Assembly (NCBI GenBank): GCA_943704525.1
Contig: CALSCQ010002478.1
Span: 1-41,779, forward strand
Source of the DNA: Pigoraptor vietnamica
Taxonomy: Eukaryota; Opisthokonta; Filasterea
Direction: 5' to 3'
Length of the DNA: 41,779 nt
A program made the position numbers and the translations under genes. The first letter of the stretch is position 1, and each line of letters starts with the position of its first letter. Positions 8,646 to 19,900 of the stretch are shown one piece after another. Under the pieces are notes generated by a model that did no database searches, was not told the DNA's origin, and saw only the letters and a program-made list of their open reading frames with translations.

Positions 8646-11377
8646 CTATCGTCGTATGAGGCCCACCCCGTCTCCCTCACGTTCGTCGGCGTCGCTCGCA
8701 TCGCTATCGTCCCCCAGCTGGAACGCTGTACGCGTATGTGCGTTCTCCGCCAGCGACTTGGCCACCGCCTGCAGGTCGCGCTCGACAAGTGGGTCCGCGC
8801 CCCTCGGCGACGGCGCCGCCTGGACCCCCGCGCCCGGCACGCCCTGTTCCTCGTCGACCGCCGCCACGGCCTCCCCCTCGCCCACACCCTCTCCTTCCCC
8901 CTCATCAACATCGACGTCCCCGCGGAACATCAGGCCGCCGCTCATCAGCGTGAGTTCGTTGGTGCTCGGGGACGGCGTGAGAGTGCGGCTGCCGGGCATG
9001 CTGAGCGGGTCTTCGTCCTCCATTGCGAGAAGCTCCTCCGCCGCCGTGTCGAGAAGGAGGTCGGGGATGTACGCGCCCTCGGCCTGCGGGACGAGGTTGA
9101 AGACGCGCTTGACCTTGCGATCGATGCCAAAGCGGCTGTGGAAGATGCCGCGCCGCTTTAACACGGCGACGATGCACACGCCGAGGAAGCAGAGGAGGCT
9201 GAGTCCCGCGTGCGCGCTGTGCCAGCCCTGCTTGAGCACAAAGTACCCCGTGATGTACGCCGAGTAGACGCCCGTGCAGGCGATGACGAAGTTGCCCGCG
9301 ACGGTGACGAGCGTGCCGTCCGTGTGGAACGTGGCGGGCTTGCCTAGGACGAGGTTGTACTTGTCGACGAGCATCTTGTTGAAGCAGTAGCACAGGCCGA
9401 AAAGGAGAATGATCGGGCACGTCGAGCTGAAGACGAGTATCACGCAGAACATCGTGAGGACGAGCGGGTACTGCATGCCGTAATCGAACGTATCGTACGA
9501 AACGCGCCGCGCGTTTTTCATCTCCTTCTCCGTCACGGCGCGGAATTTGAGCCACTGGTAGCACAGCCAGTCCCACAGCCGCAAAAGCTCCACGCCCGTG
9601 CCCAGGAAACCGGCCGTTATCGTCAGCGTCACGAAGAACGCGCCGTCGTCGGGCAAAAACACGCACTCCAGCTTGTCCAGCACGGACATGTCGTCGCGGC
9701 TGCTGATCTGCATTGCGTGACACAAACGGCGATGCATGTTGAGCCGCAACAGTTGTGAAAGACGCACATGCACCAGGGCACGGGTCGAGTAACAGGGCTC
9801 ACCTGGATGATCGCGTCGACGCTTGTGAGCGCGATGGAGGGGAGGATGAGCACGCTCGTGAGCGTGAACGCGAAGCTCTTCACAGCGCACGAAAAGGCAA
9901 ACGACGACTTGGTGTGGAAGGCCTCGAACCATGCCGTGTACCCGACAATCCACGGCAGCGCGACACCGAGGAGCAGCAGCAGGACGGTGGGCAGGTACGA
10001 CGTCAGAATCGGATTGTTCGATGTGCTCTTCGACACGCCGTCCAACACGTCGCTCGAGCGAAGCCCCTGCAGCGCCGTCACGATGGATAGCGGCGTCGTA
10101 TAAAATAGCAGCAGCACGATGAGACCGCCGTTCACGATGAGGAAGCGAAGGCGCCGCTCCCACGGGCCCACGGTGAGGTTCGTCCACTCGACGTCCCGCG
10201 GGTGCGCCGCGTACTGCAGCTGCCACGAGTCCGTGCGCAGCGCCGACGTCTGGTGCGACCGCAGGGGGTGCAAGCTAAGAAAGTCGTCCAGTACCCTCCT
10301 CGCCCCCTCCTTGTCCGCAAACGACACAAACGCCATGCCGATGTTGGGACCCGAGAGCACGCTGCGCCGCTTCTTCGTCAGTTCGATCGCGCACGCTTCC
10401 GTCTGCGCCTTCCAGTAGTTCTCGGCGTCCACTTTCGAGCCCCCGAAGCACAGCACGCCCCCCACGCGCGTCGTGGGCCGAATGCCTTTCTTCTTGCGAA
10501 TGGCCTTCGCGCGCGAAAAGTTCGTCTTGGCGATTTCGAGCTTCTTGGCAAGACGCAAAACGTCGCGCACATCACGAGCGAGCTCCACCGCGATGACGCG
10601 GCTGTCCGGATAGACGCCGTGGAAGTGATCCGCGATACGATCGCCGCTCTTGAGCCAAGTCGGCACGTTGGTGATGAGCAACGAGCGATCGCTCGCCTTC
10701 CGCACGTTACTCTGCGACCGCGCCACGAACAGGCGGTGGCGCTGCAGAAAGTACAACACCAGACCGACGTTGACGTAGAGAAAAACGACGTGCACCCACA
10801 GTCGCGCAGAGCTGCGACGGTGCGAGAAAACATTAGAGATGGCAAGAGCATTTCGCGTTGCAGGGCGCGCCACGGTGGCCACTTACTCGTGTGGAATGTT
10901 CGATATTGTCGTGCGGCTGAAGCCCGGGTAGTTCTCGCTGGCCGTGTAGTTGACGGGGAGGACAATCGTCATGTTAAGCAGCATCATGCAGAAGACGGCC
11001 TTGAGCATGTTACGCAGCAGGTTCAGGTACTGCGCGGCGTCAATGCCACAGCGCACGGACACCTCGTGGTCGGGCATGCGCAGCAGCGGAAGGATCCACG
11101 AGAACTTGCCGGAGAGATCCGCCGTCGTCGGCTCGAACAGGCGCTCCTCCTCGGCATCCAGCCGCGTGAGGTCCTCGAGGCTCGTCACGCTCCGACGCAA
11201 CGCGAGCACGTTCGAATTCTTCTGCGGCAAGTTCACAAAGCCGCTGTGTCGCTGTCGCCAGAAGAGACAGAAGAAGAGAAAAAGCCCCACGAACACGGGC
11301 ACGTTGATGGCGAGGTTGTTCGGGATCCCGCCAGACTGCAGGGTCGCCTGCGTCACATTCGCCGAGTGACACTTCAT
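8646..11377 (-). CDS. OSCA/TMEM63-family mechanosensitive channel (CSC1-like)
   Basis: Three exons, 11377-10887, 10811-9803 and 9707-8646 (GTAAGT and GTGAGC donors), give 853 aa. The family architecture is complete: an N-terminal membrane segment (residues about 18-40), the DAAQYLNLLRNMLKAVF segment with LPVNYT, and a helix at WVHVVFLYVNVGLVLYF. An RRM-like cytosolic domain follows, with RSLLITNVP, IGMAFVSFAD and DVEWTNLTVGPWERR. Then come the 7TM region (about 400-760) and an acidic Ser/Gly-rich tail that is probably disordered. Members are calcium-permeable, stretch- or hyperosmolality-gated cation channels of plasma membrane or endomembranes; that is family knowledge. The gene diverges from the TPR gene. 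Ortholog level (plant OSCA, fungal Csc1 or animal TMEM63) cannot be decided by eye. Confidence 0.9.
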
Positions 11378-12005
11378 CTTCGCAGCTCAACCCCACGCGC
11401 GGAATTCCGCGCGCCCACAATCGTCTCTCGGTTACGGTAATTCTAGGAGCGCCATCGAAACAGTGGCGTCATGCGATGGGACCATTCGTCAACGCCGAGC
11501 ACACGGCGGCAGGAAGCGCACGAAACCGTAGAAATGAAGGGGCGCGAATGCTTTCCGTGCAGCAAGAAAGCGGCCACGGTGTCGAAAATAGTGTGCCTCT
11601 GTTGTTTCGCGAGAAGATTTGACGGCGCGTGTGTACCGCACAGTGAAAGCCACAAAGAGAATGCCAATGCCCCTATTTTTTGAAATATTGACCGAGAACT
11701 CGGCAAATTCGGATTGGCGAGAGCTCGGCACTGTTCTGATTGGGCGCGGCCGGGTGTGTCAGCTGTTCAATTCCCAGGGGAGGGCGACATGCACGAGGCG
11801 GACCCACAAATTTCAGAGCAACGCGCGTCATCGTTAGTGACCGGGCTACTTCAGCGTACTCACCCGACGACCAGGTGCCTGCCACAGACTTCTGCGCAAC
11901 GTCACGGCACAGTCCAACGGCTGACTGAGTCCGGCCTGACCGACCGCCGTGCCCGTGCCGGACCGAGAACTGAGTAACTGGCCGCGGGCCACGCCAAACG
12001 GAAGA
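11378..12005. promoter_or_regulatory. divergent promoter of the OSCA and TPR genes
   Basis: This 628-base gap separates two outward-facing genes. It contains two inverted CCAAT boxes (ATTGG at 11713-11717 and 11739-11743), the second next to a GC-rich GGGCGCGGCC. The palindromic CCGAGAACTCGGCA lies at 11692-11705, with a related GAGAGCTCGGCA close by at 11720. Open frames in the gap do not resemble any protein I know. Confidence 0.5.
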
Positions 12006-13660
12006 ATGCGGTGCTCACTGCACTCCGTCGCAGTGGCGCTTGTCTCGCTGGCTGCTGTAGCAGTCATCTTCGCGGGGTTGGCCGCGGCGCGCGAGCGGAA
12101 GTATTCGACGATCGCACCGCACATGTTGGAGCAAATTATGCGGACCAAATACCAACTGCCGGCGTCGCTCGCGCACGTGCGTGACGAGATTGCGCAGCGC
12201 GTCGAGAAGTCGCACCGTTTCCGCTCCGGCGAGCCCTTTGAGGAGCTCTTCGCCGAGTTTGCTGAGAAGACGCAGGAGACGCGCAACGCCCTCCCCGCCC
12301 CGCAGTGGACCGCGATTTGCACGGTGGCGGCGCAGCAGTTTGAGGAGAAGGGTAACGTCGACAGGGCCATCGAGTTCTACCGACGCGCCACGGAAACCGA
12401 CGAGACGTTTCTCTACCCACGCAACCGCCTTGCGCTCCTGTATTTGAGGGAAGGGCAGGCGGCGCAGGCGGCGGACATTCTCGAAGTCACTGTGCGGCGC
12501 GCCAACAACGAGCAGTACGAGGATGCTTCGGACGCCTACGTCGCCCTGTCTGTGCTGTCGATGCTCGCCGACGAGAAGGAGGAGGCGAGGGAGATGCTGC
12601 AGAGGGCGCTGCAGTACGACTACGAGAATGTTCCCGCGTGGATGCGCCTGGGGCACCTCCACCTCAAGTCGGGCGAGGCGAATGCGGCGATTGCGGCCTT
12701 TGAGAACGCCATCCGCATGAACAGCTCGCACGCCCTCGGCTACCATAGCCTTGCTCAGGTGCGTATCATCCTGGTCGGCACTCTTCACCATCGTGGGGTC
12801 GGATTGAAATATCCTGTTACACAGTCTGTGCTGTCTCACGCGGCCGGTCTGATGAGTGCCGTTTGCAGGCGTTGCTTGTGCGCGCGAAGAATCCCGAGAA
12901 AGCCGGCCCACTGCCCGACGCCGCGACCCACGAAGGGCAGTCTTCCATCGGCTCCGAGCCGGGCTCATCTGATGCCATCACGGGAGAGGAAAGCCCGCCG
13001 CGCGACGCAGAGCCGGCATCGGCGGCCACGCGGCTCCCCGACCCCGACGAAGACACGAACCAGGCTGAGGACCTCCTGCGCACGGCCATCAAGCTGGATC
13101 CCGATTTCCACATTGCCTCGATACAGCTGGCGCGCTTGCTTGCCCGCGACCGCTCACGCCGCGAGGAGGCCGTTGCCGTGCTGAAGCGCGCGATCGCCAC
13201 CAGCTCGCCCATCCCGCGCCTTCACATTGTGCTGGCGGAGATCTTGATCGAAATGGGACGGTCGCTCGAGGGCATCCACCATCTGGAGGCCGTGCTTGCG
13301 CTCGACCCGCGCTTTATCGAGGCAAGTCCGCGCTGGCCGATGTAACTGTCTGTCGCAACGGGCGCAGTGCTAACAGATACTACCTAACTTGTACAGGCAC
13401 ACCTCCTGATGACGACGACGTACGCCAACATCGCGCAATATGACAAGGCCATTGAGAGCCTCGACAAGAGCCTCGAATACGTCGAGTTTGTGCAGCCCAA
13501 GCACAAGTGGGTCGACTGCGCGCCTCTTTGCGCCTGCCAGTGCTTTTTGTGAGTCTAACTTTGTTGGTGCGACAGAGAAAAGTTCAAGGAGAACGCAGCC
13601 AAGATGCGCGCCGAGTACATTGAAAAGCGCAACGCCGAGATCAACAGGCTCGTCGACTAG
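12006..13660 (+). CDS. membrane-anchored TPR-repeat protein
   Basis: Four exons, 12006-12758, 12869-13321, 13397-13506 and 13576-13660, give 466 aa in continuous phase; intron 2 is GC-AG. Residues about 7-27 form a hydrophobic segment (VAVALVSLAAVAVIFAGLAA) followed by RERK, which fits a signal anchor. TPR units follow, for example GNVDRAIEFYRRATETDE, EEAREMLQRALQYDYENV and GEANAAIAAFENAIRMNSS, and another set after an acidic Ser/Pro-rich linker (about 265-310): EDLLRTAIKLDPDFHIAS, LEGIHHLEAVLALDPRF and YDKAIESLDKSLEYVEF. The C-terminus is Lys/Glu-rich. TPRs bind partner proteins; no specific family is recognised, so the partner and compartment (ER or mitochondrial surface) are unknown. Confidence 0.82.
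13322..13396 (+). other. GC-AG intron in the TPR gene
   Basis: The exon ends ATCGAG and the intron starts GCAAGTCC, ending TTGTACAG at 13396. The phase-0 junction reads LDPRFIE then AHLLMTTTY, a proper TPR helix pair. Reading through would stop after a few codons. Confidence 0.78.
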
Positions 13661-13900
13661 AGTCCTACCGCACTCGCGAGCGTAAGCGTCACGTAGAGTG
13701 ACCACTATCTAATACAATGTCATGTAAACTATGTACAGTACGCAAGGAAGATGTCGAATGTAGTGCAGAGTGGTTTACTTGGTTGCGATACGCAGCCGCC
13801 GGCACGGGCAAAGTCATTTTGCGGCGCAAACGATAACAATCAACACATAACACACACGCAAAGCGAATTTGCAAATGGCAACGCGAGAGACGCGCGTCGC
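13661..13900. other. convergent gap between TPR and dynein genes
   Basis: 240 bases hold the 3' ends of both genes. Nothing gene-like and no tRNA fold was noticed. Confidence 0.5.
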
Positions 13901-16900
13901 TCAAATGCTGAGGAGAAGTGCGACGCCAGCCATGATCCACTTGGACGCCTTCTCCTTCGTCTTGAGGTTGAAGCTCCAGACGTACGTCGGACCACGCTGG
14001 CGCGTGCGGTACACGGGGCACTCGTACACGCCCTTCGTGTCCTTCTTGTCGACCGTGATGGCCTTGATGAACATGACCGGCGTCGTCGGCGTGAGCTCCT
14101 TGAGGCGCGACTCCTGGATCATGCCCGTCTGCACGTCCCAGCGCGCGCCCTCCATGAAGAGGCCGTAGATGTACGCGCCGTCGCGGGGCGGCGAGTTGAT
14201 GTCCTCCTTGTTCTTCTTCGTGACCTCGCAGTGCAGCGTCATCTTGTCGAGCGGCCACTCGTTCTTGCGCGCCGTCGTCTGCATAATCGCCGTGAGGAAC
14301 GACTGCGGGTTGAAGAGGCCCGACAGCCAGACGCAGTTCGGCAGGTTGAAGTCGCTGACCCACGACTCGAGCTCCTTGATGCGCAGGAGGAGGTCCGAGA
14401 ACCACTGCGCGAGGCCATACGTGCTCGGGAAGGCAAGCTTGGCCCACTCGTCGGGCACCTTGTCGAGGTAGAGCGCGTTCATGAGCGTCTCCATCGTCTC
14501 GGAAATCGTGAGGTCGCCCTTGAGACCGAGGTCGAGCTCGAGCAGCGAACGGCGCAGCTCGCGCGTGAGAATGTTCATGCGCTCGCACTCCTGCAGCGCG
14601 ACGACGACGTACGGCGTCTTCTCCTCCGAGCGCGCCTGGAGCTCCGTCATGTTGAACTCGTCGGGGAGCTTCTCCATAATCTCGTCGAGGCACTGCTTGA
14701 CCTTCTCTTCCTTCGACGACCCGCTGCCGTCGCCGCCCTGCGTGTCCTGCGGCATCATCTCGAGAATCGTCTGGAAGAGGTTGTTCGCGCGCATCGTGAG
14801 GAAGCCGATTTCCGCGTTCGGGTGGAGGCCGTAGAGGTAGGGGCTCTCCGGCGGCAGCATCTCGTCGATGTACGTGTGGTACCCGCGGTAGTCGTTATTC
14901 CCGGGGACCGAGAAGCCCGGCGCAAACTCAAGGTCGCCGTCGAGCTGCTCCGGCTTCATGTACTCCTCGAGGTACGTGCGGCAGAGGCGGCGGTCCCAGT
15001 CGTCCGTGATGTGGCCGCCGTACATGATCTGGCCGAAGAGGTAGCGCAGGTCCGTCCACGGCACCTGCGGGTTCGCCTCGAGGTAGTTGAAGAGAACGTT
15101 GACCGAGATGGTCAAGTCGCCGACGTTGAAGGGGTACGGCCGGTTCCAGCCCTGCGGCCCGAACTTGCGGCGCTCAATGACGACGGCGTGGAAGTAGCAA
15201 AGCGAGAAGAGGATCGACTTGAACTCGGCCTCCTTCGCGCACGACTCGAGCGTCTCCTGGTTGAAGTTGTCGAGGGCGCGGTGCAGGTTCGCCTTCATGC
15301 CCGTCGGCGGCTCGTTCGTGATCTTGATCGACGACTGCAGGATGCCCTGGGGGATGACGTGCGCCGACGGAATCGACGCGGGCTCGGCCGAGAGGAACAC
15401 GCGGTAATCGGGGTGGACGCCCTCGTACGCCTGGTCGAGGCGCTTCTCGAGCTGCGGCAGCCACTTGGCGACGAGGTGAATGTTCTGGAGGATGACCCAG
15501 TGGCCCTCGCGCATCGCAACGTCCAGCTTCTGCTCGGCGACGACCTCCTGGCCCTGACCGAGCGACACGTTGTGGAACTTGCCGCTGTCCATCGTGAAAC
15601 CGAGGAGCTTGCCGAGGACTTCGACGTCCTTGAGCGGGTCCACACCGGGCGAGAGGATGAAGAAGATGGGCGTGCACGGGTCGCTCTCCTCGAACGACTT
15701 CTGGAACTCGACGTGGCTGCTGTCCGTGTACTTGGACCCGAGCTTCTCCTCGACGTAGTCCGCGACGGCGTACGTCATGCGGTCGGGGCGAAGGGCGCGG
15801 AGCATGCACAGCTTCTGCAGCGCCGTCTTGTTCTTCCACTCCTGCGGGAACTTCTCCTTCTCGGGGACCTCCGACTCGCAGAACTTCTTCCAGCGCTTCG
15901 CCGAGCCCTCAATGTCCTTGTCGAGCCCGCGGAACGCCTCCATCTGCGACAGCGACTTGATCGAGCCCCAGTTGGCGTTCGAGAGGAAGTCGACCGGGCT
16001 GACGACGTTGAGCACGGCGGGGCAGCGAAGGAGGAAGTCAAACTCGTCCGGCACAATCTCGCCCTTGAGCTGGAGGATCGAGAAGGCCATCTGCGCCGTG
16101 AAGATGAGCTTGTCGCGCTCGAAAAGACCGCGGGTCGTGTACACGAACACCGAGTACGTGATCGAGTCGATGAGGTGCTCGACGCGCTCCTTGAGGTCGT
16201 CGCTCTGCTGCGCCTTGTCGATGGCCTTGTGGAACACCGTCGTGAACGCCTTGAGCGAGAACTGGTACATCAGGTTGATCTTGTACAGGTCGTTCAGGAT
16301 AAAGTAGAGAAGCGACGACCGCGCGGCGACGGGGCGGTAGTTCTCGCGCGCCTCGTTGATGTTCAACTCGGTGTTCTTCGCCTCCGCGACCTTCACCTCA
16401 ATCTCCGCGGCCGTGCGCTTGGTCGTCTCGAGGTTCTCGACGAGCGCCGTGTCGCCGAGGAAGTTGCCCTCGGCGGCCGAGAGGCGCGCAAGCAGCGCGT
16501 CTTCGAGCTCCTTCAGTTTGATCTTGTAGTCGTTCTGCTGCTTCGTGAGCTCGGCCTTCGTCTTCTCGAGGTCGGGGCGCTCGCGGCTGACGACGTCGGC
16601 GAGGAGCTGGTCCTCGAGGCCGTCGCGCGTGACCGTGAAGTTGATCAGCGTCGTCTGCGCCTGCATCTCGGGCTTGTAGTGCGGGTTCGCGAGCTTCGTG
16701 TGCAGGATCAGCCGGAAGTTGGGCGAGTACTCGACCTCCTTGTCGCCGATCTTGATGTACTTGCCCTTCTTGATCGTGTTGCGGCCGAGCAGCGCGTCGA
16801 GCACGGGGTCGAGCGTCTCCCCAATGTTCTCGAGGAGCACGCAGTCGCCGCCCGACACGGCCTTCTCGATAATGTCGAGGTAGCCGCGCTGGCCGACGCG

Positions 16901-19900
16901 CACCACGCGCAGCGCGGCGCCTTCGCGCGTCTTGATCCAGTTGATGCCCTGGAGCTGGGGGTCGATCATCAGCGGCCAGCGCTCGGCGTTCGTCAGGATC
17001 GTCGCGTTCTCGATCGACACGCGGTCGTTCGGGAGGCCCTCGTTGTTCCACGAGGCGATCTTGGCGTCGTCCGTCAGCAGCGACAGCGGGTCGAGGCCCT
17101 CTGTGATCGGGATGCGGACCTCCTGCTCCAGCATGTACGGCAGCCACTTCTCGTTCATGAGCTCGAGGCGGTACTGCTTGCTGAAGCACCCGACGTACGA
17201 GACAAACGCCGAGATGAGCAGGACGTCGCCCGGCAGCGTCTTCTCCTGCTGCTTGAACATCTCCACGGACTCGGCCCAGCGGACCTTCTCCGACGCGAGG
17301 CCGTTGATGAGGCGGTTGGCGAGCGCGAGCGTGAGCTGCGTCTTCTTCGCCTCCTCCTCGCAGCGCAGCTTCTCGCTCGTCGCGTGCTCGAACGCGGCCT
17401 TGAGCTCGCTGAGGTTGTCGTCGAGCTCCTTGATCTTGCCCTTGATCTCGGCGAGCTTGGCCTGCGACACGGCGAGCTCCTCATTCGCGGACGAGAGCGC
17501 CTGGCGCTTGGGCTCGACGTCGCAGTACACCTCGTAGAACTGCGGTCGCAAAATACACGTTAGCTCACTTGCACACACACACACACGCGCGACCAAACTC
17601 GCACACGTCCAAGGCAACGCACCTTGACAATGTTGATGACCCAAGAGCAGAGGCCGGCAGCGGCGAGCGACTTGGAGCGGATGAGGTCGGGAACGAACAT
17701 TTCGTCGGCGAGGTACGGGCGCAGCGCCTCTAGGTTCGACGAGTCAATGTGTTCCTTGTCGAAGTTGAGCAGCGCGTCGAGGAACTGGTCGACCTTGGCC
17801 ATCATCGCCTTGCCGGCCTTCCACGAGCGGTCCTTGGGAATCTTCCCCGCGGGCGCCATGAGCACCATCACCGCCGCAGTGACGTTCTTCACGGCCTCGG
17901 GCGGCTGGCCGAACGACTTGAGCTCGGTGAGGTTCGCCTTGTTCAGCGTGTTGAGCGCCTCCTGTGCGGCGGCGAGCGCGGGCTCGGCCCTCGCGAGGTC
18001 CGCCTCGCAGCTCATCTGCTTCTCCTTCACCTCGGCCGTCTTAGCGCCGACCTTCACCTCCTCCTCGTCGGCGATCGCCTTCTCGCGGTTGACCTTCTCC
18101 GTGTCCTCGGCGACCTTCTGGATGAGCTTGTCGGCCTCCTCGTTCTTCTCCTTGAGCTCGACCTCCTGCGCGGCGAGCTTCTGCTTGAGGTCGTCGACCT
18201 GCGCCGCCGTGCTCTTGAGCTTCGTGAGACCGTTCTCGAGGCGGTCCATCTTCATGATGAGCTCGGCGTTCTTCTTGTCGAGGAGCGTCTTGTACAGCTT
18301 GATCTGCTCGAGGAACGACTTGGGCGTCGTGTAGTTGTAGCGGCGCTCGTTCGCGAGGTACTTCTTGCTCATCTCGTTCACCGACCGGTGCACAAACGCC
18401 ATGAAGTTGCTGACCGAGCCCTTGATCGCCGCGGGCACGAGCTCCGTCTCCTCGAGGAAGCGCGCCGACACCGAGTTGAGCGCCTCCTCGGGCCACTCGT
18501 GGAACCAGTCGATGTTCGTGCAGTTGACGATCGCGGGGAACTTGCGGCAGCGGACGCGAAGGATCGTGCCGACGGGCGAGAAGCACAGCACGACCTTGAG
18601 GTTGCGGCGCACCTTCGAGATGAAGAACTTCCAGCAGTTGTCGCGCGTGTCGACGAGCCCGGCGCCCTTGACCTCGTTGCGCATGCTGCTGATAATGTTC
18701 TCGACCTCGTCGTCGGGGAACAGCTCGGGGATCTCGCCGCTCGCGAGGAGGTCGTTGATGAGCACGAGGAAGCGCTCGTCGGCGACCTGCGAGTCCGTCA
18801 TCATGAAGACCATCCCGACGTTCTTGATGCCGGCCTTCGTGTACAGACCCGCGAGGTCCGTCTTGAGATCGGGAATGCCGTAGCCCTTGCGCAGCGTAAT
18901 CTGGAACACCTCCAGGCCGCTGATGAACGCGGCGAGGCGCGCGAGCGACTGCTTGCCGGAGCCGCCGACACCGACGAGAAGCGCGTTGCCGCGCGGGTTC
19001 TCGAGAATGCGGTTGATGCGGCAGACGTGGTGCATGGCGTCCTCGAACAACACGAGGTTCATCGCGGCGTTGACTTCGTTGTAGTTGTCGAGCGCCTCCT
19101 CGAGAATCTTCTTGAGGCGCGCCCAGCCCTCGACGGCCTGGTACTTGGGCTCGCCGACGCCCGTCGCAAAGTGGCAGTAGATGCACGGCTGCTCCTTCAG
19201 ACGCTCCATGTCGAGATCGTCGAAGTACTTCTTGACGATGTCGGCCTGGAGCTGCGCAAACGCCTCCTGGTCCTTCGTCACGATGAGCTTGTCGCCGTAC
19301 ACGCGCGAGGCCTCGTGCAGCCACAGGCGGACGAGCTCCGTCGGCGTCTTGAAGTTCGCAGCCGTCGAGAAGAGCATGCCCTGGAAGATGTTCGACAGGT
19401 CGCGCAGGTTGAACGTGTAGTGGAACTTGACGGCCGTCGGGAGGAACACGCTCGACACCTTGTGGTGCAGCGCGAGCGCCGCCGTGACGAGCTTGTCAGC
19501 CATCTTCGTGACCTGCGGGACGAAGCCCTGCATGTGGCCCGCGAGGATGCTCGAGTAGATCTGCTGCAGCGCCTCCATGCCGGGGAAGCTAACCGCAAAC
19601 ACGGCAAAGTGGCGCTGGAGGCGCGGGTTGATCGTGAAGCTGCCGGCGGTCGGGTTCATGCACGCGACGTACTGGCAGTTGTGGATCTCCTTGAGCGAGA
19701 GCTTCGCGCGGTCGTACCAATGGCTGTAGTCGAGGTGCTGGCGCATGAGCGTGTGCGGCTGCACCGTCCCGTACGCGTCGACCTCGGGCATGTTCAGGTC
19801 GTCGATGAAGTAGATGAGGCGCTTCGAGCCGGGCGGGCCGTAGTTGCGGCCGGCCTTCTTCTCGAGGGGCTTCTCGAGCACGCCCTGGAGCATCGCCGAC

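Noticed and set aside
13661-13900. Possible tRNA or snRNA in the TPR-dynein gap
   Set aside because: No tRNA B-box (GGTTCGA type) or cloverleaf was found, and no snRNA motif was recognised.
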